Assembly (NCBI GenBank): GCA_031772625.1
Contig: CM062818.1
Coordinates: forward strand, 1,282,520,277-1,282,584,276
Length of the DNA stretch: 64,000 nt
Source: Pinus tabuliformis
Lineage: Eukaryota; Streptophyta; Pinopsida; Pinales; Pinaceae
Direction: 5' to 3'
This document shows positions 12,439-23,738 of this stretch, piece after piece (within the stretch, counting starts at the first letter, position 1; each line of letters starts with the position of its first letter). A program made the position numbers and the translations under genes. The notes below the pieces were generated by a model, which searched no databases, was not told where the DNA came from, and was given only the letters and a program-made list of their open reading frames with translations.

Positions 12439-12654
12439 TTGCAGAATATCCCAATTCAAACAATATTGCCAAAACTTAAAGAGGAAGGAAAATTCATATT
12501 GGAACCTAGAGCAGTCACAGAAGCAAGAACCCGACAGCCACGCAATCGATCAATTTCAGAGTATCTCATCAAGTGTAAGAACTTACCCGCTGAAGATTCC
12601 ACATGGGAGGACAAGAATTTTATACAGAAGCATCAAAAACTACTCAAGCGTTGA
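12439..12654 (+). pseudogene. K chromodomain-like pol tail
   Basis: The frame contains ILEPRAVTEARTRQPRNRSI...YLIKCKNLPAEDSTWED, then FIQKHQ. The pattern (..P..IL..R....R.....EYLIKW.....E.STWE.) matches the chromodomain at the C-terminus of chromovirus integrases, which may target insertion to heterochromatin. The frame ends at 12654, 28 bases before the 3' LTR. Confidence 0.75.
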
Positions 12655-12682
12655 GGACAACACTTTTTGAAGGAGAGGGGCA

Positions 12683-13015
12683 TGTTAGGCCCCTATACCA
12701 CTAATGTAACCCCTTATTGTTATTAGTACAACCCCCTTATTATATTGTTGTACTCATGTAGTCCCCATATTGTTACTATTGTGCCCCATAGAAGCCCACT
12801 ATTGTTATTATTATGCTCTTACATTATTATTGTTATGTCGGCTCTGATTATATTATGACCCCTTAGACTCCTATATATAGAAAGGAGGTATTTTCATTTG
12901 TATCATCCAAGAATTGTTCATTTGTGTAATGTATAGGAGGTTGCCCCCTTGAAGAGGCTGAATTCTAAGGCGTTCAACTATCTTTTCTATCTTTTTGTGA
13001 GTTGGTTTCATAACA
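12683..13015 (+). repeat. K 3' LTR
   Basis: Matches 9949-10284 with few changes; the target duplication CTTTC follows at 13016. Confidence 0.92.
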
Positions 13016-14238
13016 CTTTCCTTGTTGTCCGGCAGATGCTAGAGTCGCATCCTCCTCCTCTTTCTTGACTCGAGCTCCCTTACCACTACTCCCCCGCTTG
13101 GTCATCCTCCTAATCTCTTCCTGTCGAAGAGTTGCCCACATCTCTTCCCAACTGGGAAGAGTAGCCCTGCCCAAAATACTTTGGACAAATGTCTGCCACT
13201 CCTCGGAGACTGCATTCAGGGCAGTCCTGACCATAAACTCTGGATCCGATGTAGACACCACGGAAGTAAGCTGGTCGCGAATCTTCTACAATCTGAGAAG
13301 GAATGGATCTATCTTCTCTCCCTTACGCATCTGATATGACCTTAGTTGATTCTCCAATAGCATCTTCGGCTGCACGAAAAAGCCCCGCTATAAGGTGGTT
13401 AGGGTGTCCCACATCTCCTTTCTTGTGTTCTTCTCAACAATATGTGGTATGACATGATCTTTGACCCCGTCTAAGATCATGCACTTTGCCCTCGCCATTG
13501 CCTCCTCATACTTCTCATTCTCAGCTAGGTCAACTGGGATAGCCACTACTTTCAAGGCAGATTCCTTGATGTGATGTCGATCCTGGCCTTCTAGATGACA
13601 AAGTTGGAAGCCCCATCCAACCTGTCCTGATCCCTCAGTCCTTTCACTGCCATTCAACTCCTCTTCTAGACTCCCTCTGGGTCTCGACTCCCCTCCTGGA
13701 AATCTCCCTTTGAGTCCTGATTTCCCTCCTGGAAATCTTCTGGGCAGCGATCGAACCACTCCTCTCCAATCCTCCTTGCAACTTCAACTCGGATCTGGAT
13801 TCCTTGGCTAGAAATCCATTGAGGTAGCGATTCCCTCTACCTTGGTTCCATCTCCTTAGACAAAGTTCTGTATCGACAAAAACAGCGTCCCACCAGCTCC
13901 TCACATCACAATCTACCCTTAGCTCCCCAAGCCCCGGCAACTGAAGAAAATGAGCCTTTCAGGCTCTGCGCAATCCTGGCAAAGGCTAAATCTGCTCCTC
14001 CAACCAACTGCGTCAATCCTACCTGTCTGAGCAGGATGACGTGGCTCTTTGTGAGCCTCTTCTACCTCACTCTGCCTCTGCGCTGGCCCTTCCCTTGGCT
14101 CGAACTACTGACGCTGGCTCTGTGTCACCTCTTCTATTGCTGCTTCTACTCTGGAACAGCTTTGTCTTTCAGGACATCTACTACTGCTGCAAATTTCAGA
14201 TTTCTGTTGGTGTCTTCAGTACACCTGTGATTTGCAAT

Positions 14239-14250
14239 GCTCTGATACCA
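14239..14250 (-). other. A primer-binding site
   Basis: Complement TGGTATCAGAGC, directly beside the 5' LTR start at 14251. Confidence 0.88.
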
Positions 14251-15383
14251 TGTGGAAATTTCTGAATCTAACACATCAGAAATCCCTACTGCATTATCTG
14301 GTTTATTATCTCCTACTTGTTCTTTCCATTAACAAGTTATTTATTAATATAAATACCGAAATAAACACAAATGCAGCCTTCACACATATACAAATCAACA
14401 ACTAAAATAACTGAGACAACACAAGGGACACCATTATTTTTGGACAATCGTCCCCGGAAAAACCCAATGCGGGAAAACCAATGCAGCAGATATGAGGGTT
14501 TTATTATTATGCAGTTTTCTGAATACAACTAGGGTGCCAGAAATGGCTCACCCTTCAGAGATTTTCCTTGGCAGAAATACCTTGCTCCAGAGACAGATAT
14601 TCCGACTGATCAGCAACCAGATGATGATTCCCACAATGACTTTGATTGTTCCTCAGCTAGACTACGAAAGTTGGTCCAAGCTTCTCTCTGGAACTGCGTC
14701 ACCCTCTAGGGACTGCATCACCCTCTATGGCTCTGCGTCTGCCTCTCAGCTCTTCGTCTACCCCACGAAAACACCACAGTGCAACTCTTTTTGCCCAGCG
14801 TCAACTCTGCTAGCCTCTGCGTCAGCTTCTCGGCCTCTTGTGTCCTCAGCGTTGGCCCTCCAAGCTTCTGCGTCAACTCTAGCTGCCTCTACATCAGCCC
14901 AGGCTGCCTCTGTGTTGTCTCTCCGGCTCTATCTCTGCCTCTCTATTATGTATTCTCGACTTTTTGTCGAACTGCCCCACTGCAATAGATCACTAACTCG
15001 ATTTCTAAGCAAACCCTGCCCCAAAAAATCGAATTCACTGATCACAACTTGGTGCATCTCCAGTTGACCCTCAAGCCTCCTCTTATACTTTTCTTGTTGA
15101 CGATTCAACGACCGAGATTAAGTCCCTAATTAACAGCTAAGATTAGATTTGGCTTGATCCTCGTTATTTAGAACTTTCTCACCATATTATATTAATACAC
15201 ATTAATATTTTAATTTTCCTAAGTTTAGACTTAGGGTCTCATTAAAAATATTAATTATTTTAATATCTCTCCATCCGGGTGGAATTTCCCCACACGATTT
15301 CTGGGTCTTGGAGATCTCATGTGCCTTAGCCTCTCCACCAATTTTCATGGCTAGAGCATATCCGATGCTACCAAAAATCAACA
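14251..15383 (-). repeat. A 5' LTR
   Basis: Minus-strand LTR beginning TGTTGATTTTTGGTAGCATC at 15383 and ending TTTCCACA at 14251. It carries the CCTAAGTCTAAACTTAGG hairpin near 15222 and a GCGTC-rich block (14690-14960). The 191-residue open frame across it (14492-15067) is a compositional artefact of that block. Confidence 0.92.
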
Positions 15384-18300
15384 CCCAATGTCAACAATGA
15401 ATCACTAGAACCCAATGGAATATTTGAATGATCTTCCCCTGTAGAAACCAGCTCACGCCTAAGGGTAGTTGAACCGCCAAATCTTGTTGTACCCGGATCC
15501 CATGCTAGTCTCAGAAGGGTGCCACCATGCTGATGCTATGCCACTCTCACTATGATAAACTGCCCACCATGCTCAAACTGTATCCTCCCCTCCTAAAACT
15601 TGATGGTGGAATATCTGGGAAGGCCAAGATTGTCCTGCCCAGGCATCTCCATGATGTCAATGTCTACCCATCCGCTGTCAATCTCAGTTCTGAGCAGCAA
15701 CAGGATAAAGATACCTCACCATACAATGGAGGTTTCAGCGATCTCCCATGCGTCACACGCAACGTGAACTAGATCACCCTCTCCTATGGTCGTCCTCATC
15801 ATAGAATGGAGTGTCTTATCAATCAATTGGATCCCATAGCCATACTAGAGATACACAATTCCCACAACTCCCTGCCTGCGGTTGTGACCTACTCCTACCT
15901 ATTGGGACCCCTTTGTGGCTCGTCTTTGACCCCTGTATGTATCTGATAGATGCAACCCAAGTATTAAGAATTTGTCCCACGCATGCCAATCTTCCTTGCT
16001 CCTGCCAGAACACAATGAAATATGCTATCCTGTCTCCTGAAAGCGCACCCAGATACTACCTAGAGTCTAAACATTTGCCTGTAGACAAGGTCTACCATCC
16101 ACTGTGCCTCATGCTCATATAATGCCTCGGATTGTCTCATTGAAAGTGCCTCATGCAGCTCCCTCGCAATCAACTCCTCAAGTGTGAGCCCAAGGGTGGA
16201 ACGTATGCTACCTCGGCAATAAACCACGCCATCCCTAAGCATGTATCTGTCATCTTGTGCACCCACCAAATGTCTCAACTAGGGAGTCTCCCTCCTTCCA
16301 ACGACACATTGTGTCTCATCCAACTGCCTAGGGTGATCGATCCTCCCATGTCCTGATGTCTGTATTGAGAGCATCAAGGGGCAGCAACCAAACGCTCTGC
16401 GACTATAAGCAATACTGGAGAGTGATGGCTGGGTAGGTCCCCAAGGGTATGATCAAGAGTTTGGAGGGATACTGAAGAGTAATCCTATGGACGTCCCTCT
16501 CTCTGCTTCGGATCCACTGGTAACCCAATCAAAGACCTGTCTCTGCTGAACATGGCATCCCTAGATGCTTAACAATGTCCTCATCGATCCTGGGTGAGTT
16601 GCACCCAATGGTACCCCTAATGTCCCTGTCCATAAGTCTCCTTGGAAGCAATGCTCTAAGAGCCATTGTGTTGCACCATATGCCACTACATAACAACAAT
16701 TATCCTCGTACTCCTTAGCATGCCACTGTACACCGAGACTTGTCCCTGTACACCACTGGGTACCCCCTACTATTGTTATACCATCCTATACCGTCTCATG
16801 TCCTGCATGTGTCACTGTACCTGTCGCTCCACTCATTTACTCAATGTGATGTGAGACGCTCCTCCTACTCCACAGCGCAATCCAACACACTACGACACTC
16901 CTCCATGCACTTTTGTGCTCCTCTGCAGAACATTGAACTTTGTGCCACAACTTTGTCCACCACTGAACCCCTACGCCAATTGTCGCACCACCATGCATCC
17001 TCAACCATCCCACATGTGCCAATGCATCGACTACTCTACTAGTGAATCCACCATGATGTGGGTTATACCTCCTCATCTGCCCTAGTAGACCTGAGCGGCC
17101 TAGCTTCTCACATGCTAACGGGAATGATACAGTTGTGCCTAGCCTAAGTAGCTCCTGCATCCAATATGCCAATAAGAGAGCACTGTCTCCATAAAATGCC
17201 TTGTCTGATAGCCTGTTGATGCCACCTCCTTCTAACATCCCCTACCAAAGTATGTTGAACATCCTACAGTCCCATGCACGCCCAACATCTCCAGACAACC
17301 CACGGAGTTTGCTTGCCCCCTGTCAATCCAACCCGACATTAGCGTTGATGGAGATCTAAAAGTGTGTGGGAGCTTGGTCACCAAACCTATCACACTACTA
17401 ATACCATCACTAACTAAGCCCATGTTGTGACGGGGATTCCCACCTAGATCCCAACAACAATCTTGCCCTCGTACTCCTCTAGTAATCCACGGCCTCTGCT
17501 AAAATGTGGCCATGGATGTAGCCAACTGCCTAACCTACTCCCTCGGGTACCAATTCAGTACCTCTCGCCATTCAATCCCAAAAGAGGGATCGAATGTACA
17601 ATCACCTATGTACAAGACAAGCCCTCCATGCTAACGTTGTGCCATACTTAGCTCAAGTCGCTGGCCCCTACTAACCTGGTCATCCCCTATGATCTCTCTG
17701 GAAAATTCCGCCTCTCTCCATCCAATGCATAAGGATGAGATAATAACATTGTGGACCTTGTCAACATGCTGGAATCCCAACATGTGCTCTCTGTGCTACC
17801 TCTCGTCAATGTCTAGTCCTTAGGATGGTTGTGCATCTTCCTCCAAAATGGCCTCAAATTGAGCCTCCAACTACTCCACCAACAACCCATCATATAAAAC
17901 ATCCTCACCGGTCGGTTGTAGGTGACTATCATCCAGAAGCTCTGTCATAGATCGCGATGCCTCTATACCTATCAGCTCATCGTCAATGGTGGAGATGTCT
18001 CTCGGCGCCTCATCAACCTGTGGTGTGCTGCTATCACCTGAAAACTCGATCACAACACTGGGTACCTCATCAACTGTCAACATCTCATCAACGGGTGTAT
18101 GCTCAATGTCTCCTTGTCCCCCATGGCCCCTTCAACTACTTTTTCATCTTCTGCCTTGATCCTCCTCATCATCCTTGCATAATTCCACTAAATTCCCACT
18201 GATTTGTGCATGTCTCTTAGTTCACAAAACTCCCAAAAGGAGAGGGACACCTGAATGTCATGTCCCAATGATTGGTATGCCCTCCAATTTGCTACCAATA

Positions 18301-18582
18301 ACTCCACATCAGTTGCAATCATGTCTTGCCATCTTGATGTATTATCCATAATTTTGGGCATAGTGGATTTGTTGTATAATTGAGAATGGTCTTGATTCCC
18401 AATTGTGGTATGAATCAGTTGCTCCCCCACATCAATCATCATTTGTTGCATCCTAATCACCTCATTCAAGGTTACTGCCATGTTGTTTGATTTTAACCTT
18501 TCTTTGGATCCCATGATTTCTTAGCTTTTTATTCTGGTCTTGTCATCACTTGGCTTAAGGCCCACAGTTGGCCAAGATCATG
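15384..18582 (-). pseudogene. Decayed internal region of Z
   Basis: No intact gene. Nearest the primer site a minus-strand frame 18514-18188 (starts MGSKERLKSNNMAVTLNEVI) could be a Gag-like N-terminus, but I do not recognise a domain. At 16278-16060 the residues YMLRDGVVYCRGS...LEELIARELHEAL resemble the integrase H2C2 region of Ty3-type pol, though key His/Cys positions are not clear. The rest is broken into short frames, with many TG/CA dinucleotides where CG would be expected. Function is gone; assignment to Ty3 is tentative. Confidence 0.4.
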
Positions 18583-18594
18583 GCTCTGGTACCA
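18583..18594 (-). other. Z primer-binding site
   Basis: Complement TGGTACCAGAGC, one base from the LTR end. It differs at one position from the TGGTATCAGAGC used by the Copia elements here. Confidence 0.7.
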
Positions 18595-18595
18595 C

Positions 18596-19985
18596 TATAA
18601 TATTCCTAACTGGAATTTAGCAGCTAATACCAACCCATGGACTAGGAACAATAAATAAACTGGAACTCATACACTATTAAAACACCAAAATGTCCAACAA
18701 CACAATCTAAGACATTTAATTAATTTTATGATAAAGGAGTACATAAAACAAGATGAAATTTTGGAACTTGGGCTTGCTACGCAAGCTAAGCAGAACCCAG
18801 AAAAATGGCCCAAACCCAAGTGGTAGAAATGGTCCCAGAGTGATCTATGCACTATCCAGAAATAAGTTGCTACTAATTGTTGGCTAGAATGTTGATCTTA
18901 GGGTTGAATACTCCTCAAAATGCTTTGAAAATTTAGCTCTAAACTCCTCTTCCAAAACCCAGAAAAACCCAGAAATGGTTTGGCCCAACTCCAAGCCAAA
19001 ACTAAGCTCACCAAGTGATGCAAATTCCTCAGCGAACTAGCAATTTGCCCTACTATAAGAATGTGGATTTCAGGCCTGAATATCACTTGGAAAATTCTAT
19101 AAAATTAGCCGGAGACTCTTCTCAATAAACCCACAAAAACCCAGAAAGGGTTTGGGTTGAATCCACTGACCCCCGGTGACCCCAACAAGTGTGAATTGCC
19201 CAAACTACCCAGAAAACGCCCCATGGTTTTGATACTACTGAATTATGGCCAAATATACCACGGGAAATTTCTCCCAACTTCGGCGAAATTATCCACTGGG
19301 AAATACCTCCTATCTTCAACCCTTATCTCTCCCGACTCCACTTCTTTAAACCCTTACACAACACTTGGTCAAATAACTTATGTGCCCCTATCAAAAGATA
19401 GAAAAATTGACCAGAGTAATAACCTGCAATCCATCCTGGCGAATCGTTGTCCAAACTCTGGTCTAACAATATGAAAATTCCCTGCAAAAGCCCAAAGCCT
19501 CTGACCCACGCGTGCTCCCACAATGTCCTCCACAAATATACCTTTGCACTCAAGAAATGTGCATTGCTGAGTAAACTCCTGCAACAATGTCCAATGGAAG
19601 CTCTGAATTGAGCTCCCCAAATTGCCTCACTAGGGAGACACTCGAAGTTCTCCGACATGAGAGTGGAATTCACGCTCAGAAATTCCTTGTGCTGAACAAC
19701 ATAGGTTGTCTTGGCTAAGCAACTCAAGAGAACTAGTGTTAAATTGTCAAATAATCCAAATATATCAAATGGAGGCCTCCAAGCTCTATTTATAATTGCT
19801 AGCCCTCTCCCTTGGTGGTCCCCACTTTCCACTAATAAAATATTACTTTGCTGCCATTCTTCATTAAAATAACAATTTCCACTTTTCTCCCACAAAATAA
19901 TATTTTCTTCTTTTTATTTAATATCACCCAAAATTGGCAAAACTCCTAAGTGAATTTTGCACTCACAAAAATTGGGAAGATTACA
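18596..19985 (-). repeat. Z 5' LTR
   Basis: 1390 bp, aligned end to end with 6763-8145. Minus-strand start TGTAATCTTCCC, end ATTATA. The target duplication AACTA follows at 19986. Confidence 0.88.
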
Positions 19986-19990
19986 AACTA

Positions 19991-20659
19991 GCTCTAACTG
20001 AGCCATCCTGCCTCCCTCTATCACTAGAAACCACTCGCACCTACATCTGGTAATAGATTCTGCCTCTAGCTGCTGATCTGCAGCTCTTCTGGCAACTCTA
20101 ACTGGGGTTTCTAGCTACTCACATTGGTTGTTGCAACCCTCTCCATGGGTAATTCGGCCACCTATTGCCTACCTCTCCGACACTGCAGAATCACTGGAAA
20201 ACTCTCCAGAATTCTACTCCCAAATTGTCTGCTGCTCCCTCTCTTTGATGCTCTCCCTCTAGCTCGAACTGCACCTTTACTGAAGCTATGAGCTGGGTGG
20301 CTCGATCTGCCACTACGATCACCTTGATGACTTTGACGTTATCTCCAAGCCCTTCGACCTGATCTTATAATCTCTCGTTGAGTCTTCAATGACCACGATT
20401 TAATCTCCATCAACGGCAAAGATCAATTAGACTTCATCAATAGAAGCCTTTAGAGCAATCTCGAACATTCTTCATTAATTAACTTTAATTTACCACTTTT
20501 CCTATGTTATAGACTTAGGAAATATTTTAATTATAGAAAATTAAATTAATTAAGGTGTTTCCCAAGCTTATTTCACGAAACCCTCTCTGTGTTTTGGAGC
20601 TCTAGCATTCGTTAGCCTCTTAGCATCATCTAAGACTAGAACACCTATTTGATAATACA
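19991..20659 (-). repeat. W 5' LTR, 5' portion
   Basis: Continuation of 6327-6762 after the Z insertion. The minus-strand start is probably TGTATTATCAAAT at 20659, followed by a stretch that aligns loosely with the start of the other Copia LTRs (GTGTTCTAGTCTTAG against GTGCTCTAGCCTTGA). The outer end is inferred because no second LTR is available. Confidence 0.6.
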
Positions 20660-21987
20660 GTATACCATAAACTAATACCCTTGAATGAAGACCACAACTC
20701 AGCACAAGTAGATATATAACAAGCCAACCCCCAAAACAACAAATAGATAACACAATTTGGCACGAAACACAAGGAAACCAAAAATTCCCAGGTAAATATT
20801 CCAAGGAAAAACATTTTCTTACTAAGGTTAAAATTGTAATTCTGAAGTTAATTATACAGATCGCATAGAATTCTTTTTAGGGCTTGTTACCACATATACT
20901 ACATGGGGGTCTATGCAACATGACCCATGGTCTTCTAGCAGTTTCACTGCAACATACATGAACATATTCAAAAGCATATGATTCCATCATCTTGTAGTAG
21001 TTTTAAAGCAGCACACATGAGCATATTCTAGAGCACAAGCATCATTGAACTTACAGATGTGATCATTATAGATTGGCTACTAGTTTTCCCATGGGCATTC
21101 CATGGACACGCATACCTTTTTGGGCATCACCATGATGGTTCACTGAGAAATACCAAGATTGCCTAGTAAGTTAGTAACTCAACACTATAGTAGGTGTGTA
21201 GTGCCTTCATTTAAAGACATCGACACAAAGTGACCCATGCCCCTAGGGCCATTTTTTCAACCACATTCCTCATTATTTCCAACATATGCATGGTTTCCTT
21301 GGTGGTATACTTAGTTAGGAGGGTGTATCACATCACCCCATTGTGTATCATGGTCATATATTTGTATTCTAGCATCTTTATCATGAATTTTGTTCATGTA
21401 TTTGGATACTTTCTACTAGAGAATACACATATTTCTGGCTAATGAGGATTAATTAACTATTTTCGTAAGTTTGGACTATGGTTCTAGGATAAATTATTTT
21501 AAAAATTCTTATCATCACTTTATCATGGGCACTATGATTATTTTGGCCATGAATCTATTAGGAATACAACTTTAAAATGTTGACCTTGGCAAATAGAGTG
21601 AGGCACACCAAATTAGGCCCGCATGGAAAATGGGAATGTGTCATGATTTAGCATTTGGAATTGGAAAAGGGAGCATGCCCCTCAAATATATTTATTAGTG
21701 ATTACGAATTTCAATGTAAAAGGATAAGGTTGGTTAACATAGCTCTCTGGAAGCCATGTGCCCCCCTTTAGCTAGTTGTTGAGAGGGATCTATGTTGCCT
21801 TAGTGGCTTCCTGGCATGACAATAAAAAAAGTGGCTGGGTCATCATATTTTTATCCAGATAATTGTTGTTGTAGTTCTTTGTGCCAGAATTTGCGAAAAT
21901 GTCATCACTACAATTGCTTTGGGGCAAAGAAATTCAAGGAGAGGGCACTGTTATAGTACCACTATTCCTCTGTAAATATGTATTGTA
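20660..21987. other. Stretch without recognisable genes
   Basis: AT-rich sequence with only short open frames (70 residues or fewer). I see no domain, RNA gene, terminal repeat or duplication. It may be old repeat sequence. Confidence 0.6.
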
Positions 21988-23238
21988 TGTGAAAATTCCT
22001 AGACTCAAAGGAACCCCTACTACAGCAAATCTGAATCTACTTCACCTACTTGATTTTAAATTACATTCATCAAGTGATTCTTCTAAATACTAAAGCAAAT
22101 TACTTTTGCAGCCTACAATAATTTAATATTTGATCTCATGAAACAGAAAACAGAGCAAAGAACAAAATACATAGGACACACTTATTTTTAGACACAATAG
22201 TCCCCAAAAAAACCCAACGCGGGAAAATCGGTGCAACAACTCTGAGGGTTTTATTATTATGCAGGAAAAATATTTGAATACAAATCTAGGATGCTCATCG
22301 AGCAATCCTGTATAGAGAAAATACTAGCGGAAACTCCGATTGAGTTTTACCTCACTTCACCTGGCAGAATTCCGACTGATCCAGCACAAGACTGGCTAAC
22401 CCCGGCTATTTCTGCGTCACCTCTTCTGCCTTCTGCATCGACTTTCCCGATTGTTCTGGCAATTCACGGCAGTTCCGGATGTTCTCGGTTGTTCTGGCTT
22501 CTGCCCTCTGCGTCAGCTTTCTCGACTGTTCTCGGCAGTTCTGGGTGTTCCCAGCAATTCCGACTTTTTCCCTCTGCGTCAGTTTTCCCAGTTATTCCAA
22601 CAGTCCTGGCTGTTCCCGGCAGTTCCGGCTTCTGCCTTTTGTGTCAACTTTCCCGGCTATTCCAATAGTTTCGACTTCTGCCTTTTGCGTCAACTTTCCC
22701 GGGTGTTCCGGCTGTTCCTAGCAGTTTCGGCTTCTGCGTGATAGGTAGCTTTTCTGCTCTATTGGCTCTCTACGCCTCTCTGTCTGTATTCTCCAAAAAG
22801 TCCTCCCAGATTCTCACTGCCCCTCTACTGCAAGATCTTCCCAATCAATTTTCCTCCTGAGAACTTCTCACCTCAAAAAATTGATTTCTTCAATCTCTCT
22901 ATGTATGTTTCCAAATGAGCCCCAAGCCTTCATTTTATACTTTTCTTGTTGAGTCTTCAACAGCCGAGATTAAGTCTCTAATCAACGGCTAAAATTAAAA
23001 CATGACTTGATCCTCCTTCTAAATCATTCTCGCCCATATTTTGATTAATACCCATTAATATTTTAATTTTCCTAAGTTTAGACTTAGGAGCCCCATTAAA
23101 AATATTAATTATTTTAATAAAATACAATTCGGGTGGAATTTCACCAAACGGTTTCTAGGTTCTTTAGAACTCATGTGCCTTAGCCTCTCCACCAAATTTT
23201 CAAGGCTAGAGCACTTCCAATGCTACCAAAAACTAACA
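21988..23238 (-). repeat. C 3' LTR
   Basis: 1251 bp, minus-strand start TGTTAGTTTTTGGTAGC. Internal repeats of a GTTCCGGCAGTTCTGG type lie at about 22430-22735. The hairpin sequence is near 23070. Confidence 0.88.
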
Positions 23239-23738
23239 CCCCCTCTTAGCGAGGAAAGTGCTCTAGCAACAATGTCCACCTGCATGTTGCTCTGTTCTGA
23301 AGCACCTCCTTTCTGCACTATTGCTGCCACCAACACTGTGTTGTTGTTGTTACTATATTGCTGCCCATGACACTGCCACAGCTAACACTGCATTCGTGCT
23401 GCAACTCAGTTGCTGAGAGAAGCAGCTGAAAAACATCCAAAATTAGTTGAACTTAACTATGTTCAGCATAACACAATGAATGTTGGAATCTGACTGCTGC
23501 TAATCCTCTGAGTCTTATGTGCTGCTGCTGACTTCTACACTGTGCCATCTACACTGCTGCCAACCTTGCTCTGCGCTGATCCTCTGGTCCCAAACAACTA
23601 CATCTATCCTCCAAACAATCCACTGCATCATCTGACACTAAGTCCATCTCGCTATTGCTGAATTTTGGGCTCCTGTAGCAAGGAATTGATCCAAGAGGTG
23701 GACTCTTCAAGGACCCTGCCCACATGTAGTCCTCCTGA

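Larger units (their letters stand above)
9949..13015 (+). mobile_element. K: non-autonomous Ty3 (chromovirus-derived) element
   Basis: LTRs of 336 and 333 bp (9949-10284, 12683-13015) with perfect CTTTC duplications at 9944-9948 and 13016-13020. A TGGTGTCAGAGC primer site begins at about 10287 and the purine tract AAGGAGAGGGGCA precedes the 3' LTR. The internal 2.4 kb holds Gag, a CCHC-like knuckle, three in-frame 40-residue repeats, an integrase C-terminal scrap, an RNase H domain and a chromodomain-like tail. Protease, most of RT and the integrase core are missing. Confidence 0.92.
9731..13653 (-). pseudogene. gag: A gag, split by the Ty3 element K
   Basis: Minus strand, starting near 13653 with MAVKGLRDQDRLDGASNF, the conserved start of this gag group. 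A UBN2-type (Retrotran_gag_2) region follows (KCMILDGVKDHVIPHIVEK, then MVRTALNAVSEEWQTFV). The zinc knuckle is CFNCGEMGHYASKC around 9885-9925. Element K is inserted at 13015/9949, just before the knuckle. The frame ends SAHAPLEKKWCDIKL and stops at 9731. Stops and frameshifts break the reading, for example after ASNFVI. Gag would form the cytoplasmic virus-like particle; no protease or pol follows it. Confidence 0.88.
8286..15383 (-). mobile_element. A: gag-only Copia-type element (TR-GAG) with nested Ty3
   Basis: LTRs at 8286-9150 and 14251-15383 with perfect CCCAA duplications at 8281-8285 and 15384-15388. The primer site GCTCTGATACCA (14239-14250, complement) and the purine tract complement CTCCCTCTTAGC (9151-9162) are both intact. 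Without the nested Ty3 element the body is about 4.0 kb and encodes only Gag. Between the gag stop and the purine tract there is no protease, integrase or RT, only the GCAGTGG-rich module. This fits terminal-repeat elements with a GAG domain (TR-GAG). Confidence 0.93.
6763..19985 (-). mobile_element. Z: large-LTR retrotransposon, superfamily uncertain
   Basis: Two LTRs of about 1.39 kb (6763-8145 and 18596-19985), flanked by perfect AACTA duplications at 6758-6762 and 19986-19990. On the minus strand the LTR begins TGTAAT and ends ATTATA, so its termini are TG...TA and not TG...CA. The primer site is TGGTACCAGAGC (complement of 18583-18594). About 3.35 kb of internal sequence remains (8146-8285 and 15384-18595) once nested element A is removed. 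Coding content is badly decayed. A possible integrase H2C2 region hints at Ty3 type but does not prove it. Confidence 0.85.
1..20659 (-). mobile_element. Outermost left LTR retrotransposon W (partial)
   Basis: Only the 5' end of this minus-strand element is in the window: its 5' LTR (6327-6762 continued at 19991-20659), a TGGTATCAGAGC primer-binding site (complement of 6315-6326) and about 650 bp of leader (5673-6326, continued at 1-36). The rest lies beyond base 1. P1 is inserted in the leader and Z in the LTR, so W is the oldest element on this side. Its LTR has the same order of landmarks as the other Copia LTRs here (AT-rich block, a decayed CCTAAGTC hairpin near 20502, and the conserved GGGTTT/GTCCCC block near 6510-6545), so it is a distant member of the same group. 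No gag or pol can be seen, so which form it had is unknown. Confidence 0.7.

Noticed and set aside
14492..15067. 191-codon Ser/Ala/Leu-rich open frame
   Set aside because: It lies inside the 5' LTR of A and arises from the GCGTC-rich repeats; partner LTR 8286-9150 does not keep it.
22291..22741. Long overlapping open frames rich in Ser/Phe/Cys, also at 25388-25915
   Set aside because: Both lie in the two LTRs of C and come from its GTTCCGGCAG repeats in several frames at once.
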